A stretch of 64,000 bases of DNA from positions 1,514,407 to 1,578,406 of the forward strand of contig NZ_CP026001.1 of NCBI RefSeq assembly GCF_003086775.1, given 5' to 3'. The position numbers and the translations under genes were made by a program. Shown here piece after piece: positions 44,380 through 54,066 of this stretch. Every line of letters starts with the position of its first letter. The stretch's first letter is position 1. The notes below the pieces were generated by a model that saw only the letters and a list, made by a program, of their open reading frames with translations, was not told where the DNA came from and did not search any database. Source of the DNA: Stenotrophomonas sp. ZAC14D1_NAIMI4_1 (GTDB taxonomy: Bacteria > Pseudomonadota > Gammaproteobacteria > Xanthomonadales > Xanthomonadaceae).

Positions 44380-46710
44380 TCAGCGCGCTGGGACCAGCTT
44401 CATCACGTGCTGCGCCGGTCCCGGCAGGAACGGGGTGGGGCGGCCATGCACCCAGTCTTCGTGGCCGGCGCCCCAATAGGGCGACCGCGGGTGGCCACTC
44501 TGGCCGCCGGGCATGTGCACGATGCCGTCGGCTTCGTGGCCCGGCGAGACCACCATGCGCTGCGAAGCGCCGAAGCTCGGCCCCTGCACGCGCGGCATGT
44601 CGCGGTCACCGGGCAGCTGATCGGCGGGCATGCACAGCCAGCGGCGGGTGAAGGCGGGCAGGGCACGCGAGACCGGGTGGCAGATGTCGGCGACATTGCG
44701 CTCGCCCCAGGTGCGCTGCTGCAGCGGCCCCTGCTTCTCAAGGTCGGCTTCGAGCGTGCGCGCGGCCTTGGCCAGCAGCGCATCCCAGCTGTCCACGCCC
44801 GGCGGCAGCAGGTTGGCCGGGCGCTGTTCCAGCATCGGCCAGACCACGCCTTCCAGCTGCGCAAGCCGCGGCGGCAGGTAGTCGTCGCCCAGCCGGGCTT
44901 TGGCAGGTGCCAGCAGCGCGCTCTCGATGGCATCCAGCACGTCGCCGCGGAAACCGCGCACGATGCGGTAGCTGGTTGAATTGGTCGAGGCGCGCACGTC
45001 CCAGTGTTCGCTGGCGGCAGCCAGGCGCTTCAATGAGGGGTCGTTGCTGTGCTCGGCGGTTTGCTGCAGCAGGGCCCACCAGCGCTGCAGGAACACCGCA
45101 CGGTCGTCCAGCTGGATCGCCAGCAGGTCGTGCTCGTCGAAGCGGTCCTGGGTGGCCAGCAGGTTACGGATCTGCTGGCCGCGCGCGCCCAGGTCATAGC
45201 CGGCATTGCCGACCACGGCCAGGGTGGCATCGTCGACCACGCGGCTGTTGGCGGTCCACAGGCGTTGCCCCGGTGGATCGACCAGGGCCGGTGCGGCATC
45301 GCTGCGGATCGGCCACGGCGCGCAATCCGCGCTGTTCTGCGCAGTGTTGAAGCCCTGCGGCACGCAGCCGGGGCCACGGTCCGGGCGCGCACCGACCAGC
45401 CGCCAGGCGATGCGCCCGCTGCGGTCGCCGATCACCAGGTTCTGCGCGGGAATGCCCGCGTGATCGGCCGTTGCCAGTGCCTGGTCGAGGTCGCCGGCGC
45501 GGGCCATGTCCGCGAAATCCATGCGCACCGCGCCGGGCAGGTGGGCGACCCAGCGCAGGGCGTCGCCGCTGCCGTCGGCATGGGTGTGCAGGATCGGCCC
45601 CCAGGCGGTTTCGCGCACCGGCAACACGACGTCGCCCTGGCCTGCTACCGCAATGCGTTCTTCGTGCACCGTCACCGCCGCATTGGCCGGTTCACGGCGG
45701 AAGTCGGCGGTGTCGATGTAGCTGTTGGTGAAGCCCCAGGCGACATGCCCGTTGCTGCCCACGATGACCGCCGGTACGCCGGGCAGCGAGAAGCCACTGA
45801 CGTCGACCTGGCCGCCGGGTGCCTTCGGGTCCGGGTAGCGCAGGCGTACGCGGAACCACAGGCTGGGTGCGCGCAGGGCCAGGTGCATGTCGTCGGCAAT
45901 GATGGCGCGGCCATCGGCGGTGAGCGCACCGGCCACGGCGAAGTTGTTGCTGCCGACCGCATCGGCCTCGGCGGCAGGCGCCGCGGGTGCGGCGGCCAGC
46001 GAGCGCAGGTCCAGCTGCGCGGCATCGGGCAGCTGTGTATCACCGCGCGGCTCGCCCTGCAGCGGCGCGTCCCAGCTGCTGCCATCATGGGCCAGCAGTG
46101 CGTGCAGGGCCGGCGGCACCACGTCACGGATGCGCGCCAGCGCCAGTTCGTTCTGGTTGTCCGGGTCCTGCAGGTCGGCATACATGGCCAGCCCGGCCAG
46201 CACGCTGTCGCTGGCCCGCCAGGGCGCGGGCGACTGCCGCAGCAGCAGGTAGGCCCAGGGCCGCACCGACAGATCGGCCAGGCCTGCGTTGACACCGTCC
46301 ACGTAGGCGCGCACGGCCTGCGGGTTGTCGCCCAGTGCCTCGTCCAGGTGCGCCTCGGTGCGCGCGCGCAGCCGGTGCACGCGCATGCGCTTGTCGGCGT
46401 CGATGGCTACAGGCCCGAACAGCGCCGACAGTTCACCTGCGGCACTGCGGCGCATCAGGTCCATTTCGAAATAGCGTTCCTGCGCATGCACGTGGCCGAG
46501 CGCGCGCATGGCATCGGCCTGGCTGCCGGCGGTGATGGTGACCACGCCCAGCGCGTCACGCTCGACGCTGACCGGCGCGGCCAGCCCGGGCAGGGCCTGT
46601 TCGCCTTCCAGCTCGGCCAGGCTGCCGCGCAGCAGCAGCCACAGGACCAGTGCGGTGACCAGCACGATGGCGATGAGCACTGCCAGTATCCAACGCCAGG
46701 TACGTCGCAT
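44380..46710 (-). CDS. Penicillin acylase family protein (N-terminal nucleophile hydrolase)
   Basis: A 776-residue precursor expected to self-cleave before Ser254 in ADAVGSNNFAVAG, giving alpha and beta chains with a free N-terminal Ser nucleophile. The alpha part has LGHVHAQERYFEMDLMRRSA; the beta part has ADDMHLALRAPSLWFRVRLR, VGSNGHVAWGFTNSYIDTAD and ITGDRSGRIAWR-like VIGDRSGRIAWRLVG. A single N-terminal membrane helix (ILAVLIAIVLVTALVLWLLL) anchors it to the inner membrane or acts as a signal, placing the enzyme in the periplasm. Relatives hydrolyse penicillins, acyl-homoserine lactones or other amides; the substrate here is unknown. It is divergent from bfr. Confidence 0.9.
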   Translation of the reverse strand: MRRTWRWILAVLIAIVLVTALVLWLLLRGSLAELEGEQALPGLAAPVSVERDALGVVTITAGSQADAMRALGHVHAQERYFEMDLMRRSAAGELSALFGPVAIDADKRMRVHRLRARTEAHLDEALGDNPQAVRAYVDGVNAGLADLSVRPWAYLLLRQSPAPWRASDSVLAGLAMYADLQDPDNQNELALARIRDVVPPALHALLAHDGSSWDAPLQGEPRGDTQLPDAAQLDLRSLAAAPAAPAAEADAVGSNNFAVAGALTADGRAIIADDMHLALRAPSLWFRVRLRYPDPKAPGGQVDVSGFSLPGVPAVIVGSNGHVAWGFTNSYIDTADFRREPANAAVTVHEERIAVAGQGDVVLPVRETAWGPILHTHADGSGDALRWVAHLPGAVRMDFADMARAGDLDQALATADHAGIPAQNLVIGDRSGRIAWRLVGARPDRGPGCVPQGFNTAQNSADCAPWPIRSDAAPALVDPPGQRLWTANSRVVDDATLAVVGNAGYDLGARGQQIRNLLATQDRFDEHDLLAIQLDDRAVFLQRWWALLQQTAEHSNDPSLKRLAAASEHWDVRASTNSTSYRIVRGFRGDVLDAIESALLAPAKARLGDDYLPPRLAQLEGVVWPMLEQRPANLLPPGVDSWDALLAKAARTLEADLEKQGPLQQRTWGERNVADICHPVSRALPAFTRRWLCMPADQLPGDRDMPRVQGPSFGASQRMVVSPGHEADGIVHMPGGQSGHPRSPYWGAGHEDWVHGRPTPFLPGPAQHVMKLVPAR

Positions 46711-46793
46711 TGCAGGTCCTTACGGCACTCGAGGGGGGATTGTAGCCGCAGGCGCAACTGCGACTGATTCCGATTAGATCACCGTATTTTGAA

Positions 46794-46814
46794 ATGCGGC
46801 ACCCTATGCCGCAT
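46794..46814. promoter_or_regulatory. Inverted repeat upstream of bacterioferritin gene
   Basis: ATGCGGC - ACCCTAT - GCCGCAT, a perfect 7-bp dyad 20 bases before the bfr start in the divergent control region. It may be an operator or a leader hairpin; it does not resemble a Fur box. Confidence 0.35.
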
Positions 46815-46834
46815 CGATCCACAGGAGCACCCCC

Positions 46835-47323
46835 ATGAAAGGCAACCCGGACGTCATCGCCTGCCTGAAGGAACTGCTGCGCGGCGAGCTTGCTGCCCGT
46901 GACCAGTACTTCATCCATTCCCGCCGCTACGAGGACCAGGGCCTGTTCGCGCTGTACGAACGCCTGAACCACGAGATGGAAGAAGAAACCCAGCACGCCG
47001 ACGCGCTGCTGCGCCGCATCCTGTTCCTGGGCGGCGACCCGGACATGCGCCCGCATGCCACCGAGCCGGGCAAGACGGTGGAAGAGATGCTGCAGAAGGA
47101 TCTCGATACTGAATACGCCGTTCGGAACAATCTCGCCGCCGGCATGAAGCTGTGCGAGGAGAAGGGCGACTACGTGAGCCGCGACATGCTGCTGGCGCAG
47201 TTGAAGGACACCGAGGAAGACCACGCCTGGTGGCTGGAGCAGCAGCTGGGCCTGATCAAGCGCATCGGCCTGGAGCTGTACCAGCTGAGCAAGATCGACG
47301 GCAACGGCGCCCCGGCGCACTGA
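46835..47323 (+). CDS. bfr: Bacterioferritin-like iron storage protein without heme-ligand Met
   Basis: A 162-residue four-helix ferritin, expected to form a 24-subunit iron-storage shell. Ferroxidase residues are present: Glu18, Glu51, His54, the Glu at 93 (matching E. coli Glu94) and the ExxH of [10 protein letters not shown]. Position 52, where E. coli Bfr has the Met that binds heme between subunits, is Thr ([11 protein letters not shown]). This suggests a heme-free bacterioferritin, like the ferritin-type subunits of Pseudomonas. The start [15 protein letters not shown] follows AGGAG. No bfd (ferredoxin) gene is adjacent. Confidence 0.9.
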   Translation: MKGNPDVIACLKELLRGELAARDQYFIHSRRYEDQGLFALYERLNHEMEEETQHADALLRRILFLGGDPDMRPHATEPGKTVEEMLQKDLDTEYAVRNNLAAGMKLCEEKGDYVSRDMLLAQLKDTEEDHAWWLEQQLGLIKRIGLELYQLSKIDGNGAPAH

Positions 47324-47341
47324 GCCGGCGCCGCGCTTCCC

Positions 47342-47402
47342 GGTAGAGCCGACTGTTAGTCGGCTGCTTTTGCAGGGCAGCCGACTAACAGTCGGCTCTA
47401 CC
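47342..47402. repeat. Perfect inverted pair of SMAG palindromes (26-bp arms)
   Basis: GGTAGAGCCGACTGTTAGTC plus GGCTGC at 47342-47367 is the exact reverse complement of 47377-47402, with only nine bases between. The pair follows the bfr stop and could fold into one 26-bp hairpin or two shorter ones, probably ending or protecting the bfr mRNA. Confidence 0.92.
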
Positions 47403-47495
47403 AGGCGCACAAAGCAACGTCGCCCGCCAGCACCGGAGCACCGCCAGCCAGCCTTCGCCCGCCAGCTGCTCCACCGCCCGCCAGCCGACAAACGA

Positions 47496-47520
47496 AAAAG
47501 CCGGGGAACCCCCGGCTTTT
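47496..47520 (-). terminator. Intrinsic terminator after parC
   Basis: AAAAGCCGGGG - AAC - CCCCGGCTTTT, an 11-bp stem with U-rich ends on both strands, 60 bases past the parC stop. Confidence 0.9.
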
Positions 47521-47554
47521 CCGTGTCTGGCGTTGCTGATTTCCGGCAGCAGTT

Positions 47555-47577
47555 GCCGGCCAGCGGCCGGCACTACC
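47555..47577 (-). repeat. Single SMAG palindrome
   Basis: GGTAGTGCCGGCCGCTGGCC plus GGC on the minus strand, immediately after the parC stop; the same sequence type as the three copies at 5061-5134. Confidence 0.85.
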
Positions 47578-47579
47578 GG

Positions 47580-49823
47580 TCATTCCACCGACAACCCTTC
47601 GACCTTCTGCCAGCCGCGCGGCAGCAGGTGGCCGCGGGTGGCGCGGGCGCCGAGGTAGGCGTCGAGCTCGTTGAACTTCAGGCCCATCGTGCGCTGGCCG
47701 CTGCGGACCTGCAGGGTCTGGCCCGGGCTGATCGCCACGATCGCCACCACCCGCTCGGTGGCGAGCTTGGCCTTGGGGATCTCGATGATCTTGTTGCCCT
47801 TGCCCTTGTCCAGTTCCGGCAGGTCGTTGGCGGCGATCGCCAGCAGGTTGCCCGAGCTGGTCACCGCCACGATGCGGTCGGTGGCCACGTTGGCCACGGC
47901 CGACGGGGTCAGCACCGAGGAACCGGACGACAGGTTCAGCATCGCCTTGCCGGCCTTGTTGCGGCCGATCAGGTTCTCGAAGCGGGTGACGAAGCCGTAG
48001 CCGTGGCTGGAGGCCAGCACGAAGCGGGCATCCGGCTCGGCGCTGGCCAGGGTGACGAAGCTGGTGCCCGGTGCCGGCGAGAAGCGGCCGGTCAGCGGTT
48101 CACCATTGCCACGTGCCGAGGGCAGGGTGTGCACCGGCGTCGAGTAGGCGCGGCCTTCGCTGTCCAGGAAGGCGACCTGCTGGGTGCTGCGCGCGCGCAC
48201 CGAACCCTGCAGGGCATCACCATCGCGGTAGGACAGGGTGGACGCATCGATGTCGTGGCCCTTGGCCGCGCGGATCCAGCCCTTCTCCGACAGCACGACG
48301 GTCATCGGCTCACTGGGCACCAGCTCGGTCTCGTCGATGGCCTGCGCGGCCTGGCGCTGCACCAGCGGCGAACGGCGTGCGTCGCCGAACTTCTTGGCGT
48401 CAGCGGTCAGTTCGTCGCGGATCAGCTTCTTCAGCTTGGCCTTGCTGTCGAGGATGCCGAGGATCTTCTCGCGCTCCTTGGCCAGCTCGTCCTGCTCGCC
48501 GCGGATCTTCATCTCCTCCAGGCGGGCCAGCTGCTTCAGCTTGGTTTCCAGGATGTACTCGGCCTGGTCTTCGGACAGGCCGAAGCGCGCGATCAACGCC
48601 GCCTTCGGTTCGTCCTCGGTACGGATGATGTGGATCACCTCGTCCAGGTTGAGGAAGGCCACCAGCAGGCCTTCCAACAGGTGCAGGCGGCGCTCGACCT
48701 TCTGCAGGCGGTGCTGCAGGCGGCGGGTGACGGTGGTGCTGCGGAACGCCAGCCATTCGCTGAGCAGCATCTTCAGGTTCTTCACCTGCGGACGGCCGTC
48801 CAGCCCGATCACGTTGAGGTTGACGCGGTAGCTGCGCTCCATGTCCGTGGTGGCGAACAGGTGGCCCATCAGCTGGTCGGCGTCGACGCGGTTGGAGCGC
48901 GGCACCAGCACCACGCGCACCGGGTTGGCGTGGTCGGATTCATCGCGCACGTCTTCCAGCCACGGCAGCTTCTTGGCGCGCATCTGCGCGGCGATCTGCT
49001 CGATCACCTTCGACGGCGACACCTGGAACGGCAGCGCGGTGACCACCACGTTGTTCGCTTCCTTGGTGAAGGTCGCACGCGCACGCACGCTGCCGTTGCC
49101 GGTCTCGTACATCGTGCGCAGGTCGTTGGCCGGGGTGATGATCTCGGCGGTCGACGGGTAGTCCGGGCCCTTCACGTGCTCGCACAGGTCGCGCACGCTG
49201 GCATCGGGATCGTCCAGCAGGTGCAGCAGCGCGCTGACGATCTCGTTGAGGTTGTGCGGCGGCACGTCGGTGGCCATGCCCACGGCGATGCCGGTGGTGC
49301 CGTTCAGCAGCAGGTGCGGCAGGCGCGCCGGCATCCAGGTCGGTTCCTGCAGGGTGCCGTCGAAGTTCGGCGCCCAGTCGGTGGTGCCCTGGCCCAGTTC
49401 GCCCAGCAGCACTTCGGCGATCGGGGTCAGCTTGGATTCGGTGTAGCGCATCGCCGCGAACGACTTCGGGTCGTCGCTGGAGCCGAAGTTGCCCTGGCCC
49501 TCGATCAGCGGGTAGCGGTAGGAGAACGGCTGCGCCATCAGCACCAGCGCCTCGTAGCACGCGCTGTCGCCATGCGGGTGGTATTTACCGATCACGTCAC
49601 CGACGGTGCGCGCGGACTTCTTCGGCTTGGACGCGGCATTCAGGCCCAGCTCGCTCATCGAATAGATGATGCGGCGCTGCACCGGCTTCAGGCCGTCGCC
49701 GATGAACGGCAGGGCACGGTCGAGCACCACGTACATCGAATAGTCGAGGTAGGCGCGTTCGGCGTACTCGCGCAGCGGCAGTTGTTCGAAACCGTGGAAT
49801 ACGGGGCGGGCAGGTTCGGTCAT
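47580..49823 (-). CDS. parC: DNA topoisomerase IV subunit A
   Basis: A 747-residue type IIA topoisomerase subunit that, with ParE, decatenates daughter chromosomes. The catalytic Tyr127 is in [11 protein letters not shown]. The quinolone-resistance region reads [14 protein letters not shown]; Ser87 and Glu91 here correspond to E. coli Ser80 and Glu84 and are the wild-type residues. A coiled coil ([20 protein letters not shown] onward) and beta-pinwheel blades form the C-terminal half. The minus-strand gene is followed by a repeat and a strong terminator. Confidence 0.97.
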   Translation of the reverse strand: MTEPARPVFHGFEQLPLREYAERAYLDYSMYVVLDRALPFIGDGLKPVQRRIIYSMSELGLNAASKPKKSARTVGDVIGKYHPHGDSACYEALVLMAQPFSYRYPLIEGQGNFGSSDDPKSFAAMRYTESKLTPIAEVLLGELGQGTTDWAPNFDGTLQEPTWMPARLPHLLLNGTTGIAVGMATDVPPHNLNEIVSALLHLLDDPDASVRDLCEHVKGPDYPSTAEIITPANDLRTMYETGNGSVRARATFTKEANNVVVTALPFQVSPSKVIEQIAAQMRAKKLPWLEDVRDESDHANPVRVVLVPRSNRVDADQLMGHLFATTDMERSYRVNLNVIGLDGRPQVKNLKMLLSEWLAFRSTTVTRRLQHRLQKVERRLHLLEGLLVAFLNLDEVIHIIRTEDEPKAALIARFGLSEDQAEYILETKLKQLARLEEMKIRGEQDELAKEREKILGILDSKAKLKKLIRDELTADAKKFGDARRSPLVQRQAAQAIDETELVPSEPMTVVLSEKGWIRAAKGHDIDASTLSYRDGDALQGSVRARSTQQVAFLDSEGRAYSTPVHTLPSARGNGEPLTGRFSPAPGTSFVTLASAEPDARFVLASSHGYGFVTRFENLIGRNKAGKAMLNLSSGSSVLTPSAVANVATDRIVAVTSSGNLLAIAANDLPELDKGKGNKIIEIPKAKLATERVVAIVAISPGQTLQVRSGQRTMGLKFNELDAYLGARATRGHLLPRGWQKVEGLSVE

Positions 49824-49882
49824 GCGGCGTTGTTACCTATGTCGGGAGGCGAAGACGGCGGTCGGCGCTCTCAATGCACTGA

Positions 49883-50791
49883 TTATCCGGATGCGGCGGG
49901 GGATGCCAAGCCACGCGCCGGATCCAGCCCCGGTTCGAGGCCATGGCCGACCCGCGCCAGGTAGCGTCCGGGCGGCAGGCCGAAGTGGCGGCGGAACACG
50001 GTGACGAAGGCGCTGGCGCTGCTGAAGCCCAGCGCGTGGGCGATGTCGGCCACGCTGCGGCCCTCGCTGAGCTGGCGCAGCGCCTCGGCCAGGCGGGCCT
50101 GTTGCCGCCACTGGGCGAAGCTGAGGGTGGTCTCGTCGCGGAAGTGGCGGGTCAGGCTGCGCGGCGACAGGCCGGCCCAGTGCGCCCATTCGGCCAGGCT
50201 GCGCTCGTCGGAGGGCTCGGCCAGCAGTTGCGAGGCGATCTTCAGCAGGCGGCGGTCGCGCGGCATCGGCAGGTGCATGCGCTGGCGCGGCGCGGTGCGG
50301 ATCTCGTCGCGCATGACGCTGAGGATGTGCTCGCGGTCGTCGCTGAGGACGTAGTCCAGCGGCCATTCGCAGATGCGCTCGGCCACCGCCTGGGCCAGCT
50401 TGGACAGGCCGAGCACGCAGGGGTCGGAGGGCAGCCCGGCGCAGGCCGGCGCCGCCAGGGCCATGCCCCAGCCGCGCATCGGCCCGTCCAGGCTGACCGT
50501 ATGCGGTTCCAGCGGCGGCATCCAACCGGCCGAACCCGGTGCCAGCGACCAGGTGCCGTGCGAGGTGCGGGTGGTCAGCAGGCCGCGTTCGACGTAGATC
50601 AGCTGCGCCCGGGCGTGGTGGTGCCAGTCCACTTCACGGGCCAGGCCCTGCGGGCTGTCGAAGCGGAAACCGATGACCGGCGGGCCATCGTTGCGCTCGA
50701 ACCAGTCCATCGCGACCTCGCGGAGGAGGGTGGGCGGGCCCGGTTCACCTGCCGTCACGACCGGCGGGGGTGGCTGGAATGTGACATTCAT
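49883..50791 (-). CDS. AraC family transcriptional regulator
   Basis: A 302-residue protein with an N-terminal cupin sensor (DWHHHARAQLIYVERGLLTT; GSAGWMPPLEPHTVSLDG) and a C-terminal pair of helix-turn-helix motifs (RSLAEWAHWAGLSPRSLTRH; SVADIAHALGFSSASAFVTV). The pattern fits the NimR/YdeO-like AraC group that often controls efflux transporters. It is divergent from emrR with 144 bases between the start codons and so could influence the efflux operon, but the target is not shown. The ATG at 50791 gives MNVTFQPPPP; MDWFERND 27 codons later is a possible alternative. Confidence 0.88.
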   Translation of the reverse strand: MNVTFQPPPPVVTAGEPGPPTLLREVAMDWFERNDGPPVIGFRFDSPQGLAREVDWHHHARAQLIYVERGLLTTRTSHGTWSLAPGSAGWMPPLEPHTVSLDGPMRGWGMALAAPACAGLPSDPCVLGLSKLAQAVAERICEWPLDYVLSDDREHILSVMRDEIRTAPRQRMHLPMPRDRRLLKIASQLLAEPSDERSLAEWAHWAGLSPRSLTRHFRDETTLSFAQWRQQARLAEALRQLSEGRSVADIAHALGFSSASAFVTVFRRHFGLPPGRYLARVGHGLEPGLDPARGLASPAASG

Positions 50792-50889
50792 TGGCTGGAT
50801 TGTACTACCGGGCCAGTTCCGGGCGCCATTAAGGTAGCGCCTTCACTGATCGAGCCCGTTGCTGCAACACAGCATTCGATGCCAGATCG

Positions 50890-50911
50890 AATATTTCCAT
50901 TGAGAAATATT
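50890..50911. promoter_or_regulatory. Candidate EmrR (MarR-type) operator
   Basis: AATATTTC - CATTGA - GAAATATT, a perfect 8-bp dyad in A+T-rich DNA 24 bases before the emrR ATG. MarR proteins usually bind such palindromes over their own promoter, so autorepression of emrRCAB is likely. Confidence 0.65.
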
Positions 50912-50935
50912 TTTTTTGGAAGAAAATGCTCCCCC

Positions 50936-51379
50936 ATGATCTGTCCGTCCTCCAACCCCCCCAGCTTCGGCCTGCTGCTGCGCCAGGTGCGCGACGGCCT
51001 GGTCCGCCAGCTCGACGCCTCCATGGCCGAAGAAGACCTCGGCATCGGCTTCACCCATTACATCGGCCTGAAGCTGCTGGCCCGCATGGCCCCGTGCACC
51101 GCCAACGAACTGGCCCAGGCCATCGACCAGGTGCCCAGCGCGGTGACCCGCCTGCTGGACAAGCTGGAAGCCCTGGGATGCGTGCGCCGCGAGCCGCACA
51201 GCCAGGACCGGCGGGCCCTGCAGATCGTTCTGACCGATGAAGGCCGTGCCCTGTGGGCGCGGCTGCAGAAGCGCGGCGACGCGGTGATGGACTTCGCCCT
51301 GCGCGACCTGTCCGCCGACGAACGCACGCTGCTGTTGTCCCTCCTGACCCGAATCCGCGATTCCCTGACGACCCCATGA
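50936..51379 (+). CDS. emrR: MarR family repressor of the efflux operon
   Basis: A 147-residue MarR regulator with winged-helix landmarks APCTANELAQAIDQVPSAVT and LLDKLEALGCVRREPHSQDR, then RALQIVLTDEGRALWARLQK. It is first in an operon with an outer-membrane factor, membrane-fusion protein and MFS pump, matching the EmrRCAB system described in S. maltophilia, where hydrophobic compounds relieve repression. GGAAGA lies 13 bases before the ATG; a nearer ATG at 50926 opens another frame. Its stop overlaps the next start (ATGA). Confidence 0.9.
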   Translation: MICPSSNPPSFGLLLRQVRDGLVRQLDASMAEEDLGIGFTHYIGLKLLARMAPCTANELAQAIDQVPSAVTRLLDKLEALGCVRREPHSQDRRALQIVLTDEGRALWARLQKRGDAVMDFALRDLSADERTLLLSLLTRIRDSLTTP

Positions 51380-52869
51380 ACCCGATCCCGCATCCCACTC
51401 TCCGCCGGTCCGGGCGCGCGCTGCTGGTTTCAGCGCTGGCCCTGGCCCTGGCCGCCTGCGCCAGCAGCCGTGGCCTGAACCCGCAGGGCCACGTGCTCGA
51501 CGTGGACAGCCTGCACAGCGAGCGCACCCTGGCCGACAGCGACCTGAGCGCCACCGGCTTCCCGGCCCAGGACTGGTGGAAGGCACTGGGCGACGCCCAG
51601 CTCGACGCCCTCATCAGCGAAGGCCTGGCCGGCCACCCCAGCCTGGACGCGGCCGACGCGCGCCTGCGCCAGGCACAGTCGCAGGTAGGTACGGCGCGTG
51701 CCGACCGCCTGCCCAGCCTGTCCCTGTCCGGCGGCTACACCGGCCTGCGCCTGCCCGAATCGATGCTGGGTGACGAGCTGGGCGGCCGCTATGGCGGCAG
51801 CAGCCAGGTCGCCTTCGATTTCAGCTACGGCATCGACCTGTGGGGCGGCAAGCGCGCCGCCTGGGAAGCTGCCGTCGATGGCGCCCATGCCGCCACCGTG
51901 GACGCCCAGGCCGCGCGCCTGAACCTGTCCACCGGCATTGCCCAGGCCTACGCCGAGCTGGCCTATGCCTGGCAGCTCAACGACGTGGCCGAGGAGGAAC
52001 TGGCGCGTTCGCAGAAGTCGCTGGAACTGACCCGCCAGCGCCGCAGCGCCGGCATCGACAGCGACCTGCAGGTGCGCCAGGCCGAAGCCCGCGTGCCGGC
52101 CGCGCAGCAGCAGCTGCTGGCCGCGCAGCAGCGCATCGACGCCGCCCGCACCGCGCTGGCCGCGCTGGTCGGCAAGGGTCCGGACCGCGGCCTGTCGATC
52201 GAACGCCCGCAGGCGCTGAACCCGCTGGCCCTGCAGCTGCCGGGCGTGCTGCCCAGCGAACTGCTGGGCCGTCGCCCGGACATCGTTGCAGCGCGCTGGC
52301 GCGTGGAAGCGGCCGAGAAGCAGATCAAGGTCGCCAAGACGAAGTTCTATCCGAGCTTCAACCTGACCGCGCTGGCCGGCGTGGTCGCCCCGAACGTGGG
52401 CGACCTGCTGAAGAGCAGCTCCACCTTCGCCTACATCGGCCCGGCACTGAGCCTGCCGATCTTCGAAGGCGGCAAGCTGCGCGCCAACCTGGACAACACT
52501 GACGCGCAGTACGACCTGGCGGTGGCCAACTACAACCAGGCCGTGCTGGACGCGCTGCGCGACGTGGCCGACCAGGTCAACGCGGTGCGTTCGCTGGCCC
52601 AGCAGGCGCAGGCACAGCAGCAGGCGGTGGATACCTCCCGCGCCGCCTTCGGCCTGGCCCAGCAGCGCTACCGCGCCGGCATCGGCAGCTACCTGGACGT
52701 GCTCAGCGCGCAGTCCATCCTGCTGCAGTCGCAGCAGCAGCTGGCCGGCCTGCAGTCGCAGCAGGTGCAGACCTCGGTGCGCCTGAGCAAGGCATTGGGC
52801 GGTGGTTTCCAGCCCAGTGACGCCGACGCCGCACCGATCGCCTCCCATTCCGATTCCTCGCATTCCTGA
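51376..52869 (+). CDS. emrC: Outer-membrane efflux lipoprotein (NodT family)
   Basis: A 497-residue TolC-like outer-membrane channel. The lipobox LALALAACASS puts the lipid-modified Cys near residue 28. Two repeated outer-membrane efflux domains follow, with GDAQLDALISEGLAGHPSLD, FDFSYGIDLWGGKRAAWEAA, LGRRPDIVAARWRVEAAEKQ and YIGPALSLPIFEGGKLRANL. It forms the exit duct for the tripartite pump encoded by the next two genes; having its own outer-membrane gene distinguishes this operon from E. coli emrAB, which uses TolC. The C-terminus is Ser/His/Asp-rich. It is coupled to emrR by a 4-base overlap. Confidence 0.93.
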   Translation: MNPIPHPTLRRSGRALLVSALALALAACASSRGLNPQGHVLDVDSLHSERTLADSDLSATGFPAQDWWKALGDAQLDALISEGLAGHPSLDAADARLRQAQSQVGTARADRLPSLSLSGGYTGLRLPESMLGDELGGRYGGSSQVAFDFSYGIDLWGGKRAAWEAAVDGAHAATVDAQAARLNLSTGIAQAYAELAYAWQLNDVAEEELARSQKSLELTRQRRSAGIDSDLQVRQAEARVPAAQQQLLAAQQRIDAARTALAALVGKGPDRGLSIERPQALNPLALQLPGVLPSELLGRRPDIVAARWRVEAAEKQIKVAKTKFYPSFNLTALAGVVAPNVGDLLKSSSTFAYIGPALSLPIFEGGKLRANLDNTDAQYDLAVANYNQAVLDALRDVADQVNAVRSLAQQAQAQQQAVDTSRAAFGLAQQRYRAGIGSYLDVLSAQSILLQSQQQLAGLQSQQVQTSVRLSKALGGGFQPSDADAAPIASHSDSSHS

Positions 52870-52880
52870 AGACCCACGCC

Positions 52881-54059
52881 ATGAGCCAGACCCAAGACAC
52901 CGCGGCCCCGGCCGCCTCCAACCGCCGCGGCAACCTGCTGCGCGGCCTGTTCGTCATCGTCGTGCTGCTGCTTGCCGCACTGGCGCTGTGGTACTTCATG
53001 TTCGGCCGTTGGTTCGAAGAAACCGACGATGCCTACGTGCAGGGCAACCAGGTGCAGATCACCCCGCTGGTGGCCGGCACCGTGGTTGCCATCAACGTTG
53101 ATGACGGCATGCGCGTCGAGCGCGGCCAGCTGCTGGTGCAGCTGGACCCGGCCGACACCTCCGTCGCCCTGCAGCAGGCCGAAGCCAACCTGGCCAAGAC
53201 CGTGCGCCAGACCCGCGGCCTGTACCGCAGCGTGGAGGGCGCGCAGGCTGACCTGAACGCCCGCCAGGTCAGCCTGAAGCGCGTGCGCGAAGATTTCGCC
53301 CGCCGCAAGGACCTGGCCGCCACCGGCGCCATTTCCAACGAAGAACTGGCCCACGCCCGCGACGAGCTGGCCGCAGCCGAAGCCGCCGTGGCCGGTTCGC
53401 GCGAGACCGTCGAGCGCAACCGCGCGCTGGTCGATGACACCGTCATCGCGACCCAGCCGGACGTGCTGGCCGCTGCCGCGCAGCTGCGCCAGGCCTTCCT
53501 CAACAATGCCCGCGCCGGCATCGTCGCGCCGGTCACCGGTTTCGTCGCCCGTCGTTCGGTGCAGGTCGGCCAGCGCGTGCAGCCGGGCAATGCCCTGATG
53601 GCCGTGGTGCCGACCGAGCAGATGTGGGTGGAAGCCAACTTCAAGGAAACCCAGCTGCGCCACATGCGCCTGGGCCAGGAAGTGGAGCTGAAGTCGGACC
53701 TGTATGCCGGTGACGTGAAGTACAAGGGCCGCATCGAAAGCCTGGGCCTGGGCACCGGTTCGGCGTTCTCGCTGCTGCCGGCGCAGAACGCCAGCGGCAA
53801 CTGGATCAAGATCGTGCAGCGCGTGCCGGTGCGCATCGCCATCGATGCCAAGCAGCTGGCCGAACACCCGCTGCGCATCGGCCTGTCGATGAAGGCTGAA
53901 GTGAGCCTGCGCGACCAGAAGGGCGAAGTGCTGCCGACCGCCGCCGCCAAGGGCACGGTGTTCGACACCGATGTGTATGCCAAGCAGCTGCATGATGCCG
54001 ATGAGGTGATCCACACGATCATCGAAGGCAACCTGCCGCAGCAGGCCAACGCGGGCTGA
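52881..54059 (+). CDS. emrA: Membrane-fusion protein of MFS efflux pump
   Basis: A 392-residue periplasmic adaptor anchored by one N-terminal helix (LLRGLFVIVVLLLAALALWY). The first lipoyl half-motif is RWFEETDDAYVQGNQVQITP and VAGTVVAINVDDGMRVERGQ; a long alpha-helical hairpin (residues about 95-200) and the second half ARAGIVAPVTGFVARRSVQV follow, then a beta-barrel domain. It links the EmrB-type pump to the outer-membrane channel encoded just upstream. It begins 11 bases after emrC and ends seven bases before emrB. Confidence 0.95.
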   Translation: MSQTQDTAAPAASNRRGNLLRGLFVIVVLLLAALALWYFMFGRWFEETDDAYVQGNQVQITPLVAGTVVAINVDDGMRVERGQLLVQLDPADTSVALQQAEANLAKTVRQTRGLYRSVEGAQADLNARQVSLKRVREDFARRKDLAATGAISNEELAHARDELAAAEAAVAGSRETVERNRALVDDTVIATQPDVLAAAAQLRQAFLNNARAGIVAPVTGFVARRSVQVGQRVQPGNALMAVVPTEQMWVEANFKETQLRHMRLGQEVELKSDLYAGDVKYKGRIESLGLGTGSAFSLLPAQNASGNWIKIVQRVPVRIAIDAKQLAEHPLRIGLSMKAEVSLRDQKGEVLPTAAAKGTVFDTDVYAKQLHDADEVIHTIIEGNLPQQANAG

Positions 54060-54066
54060 GGTCGAC

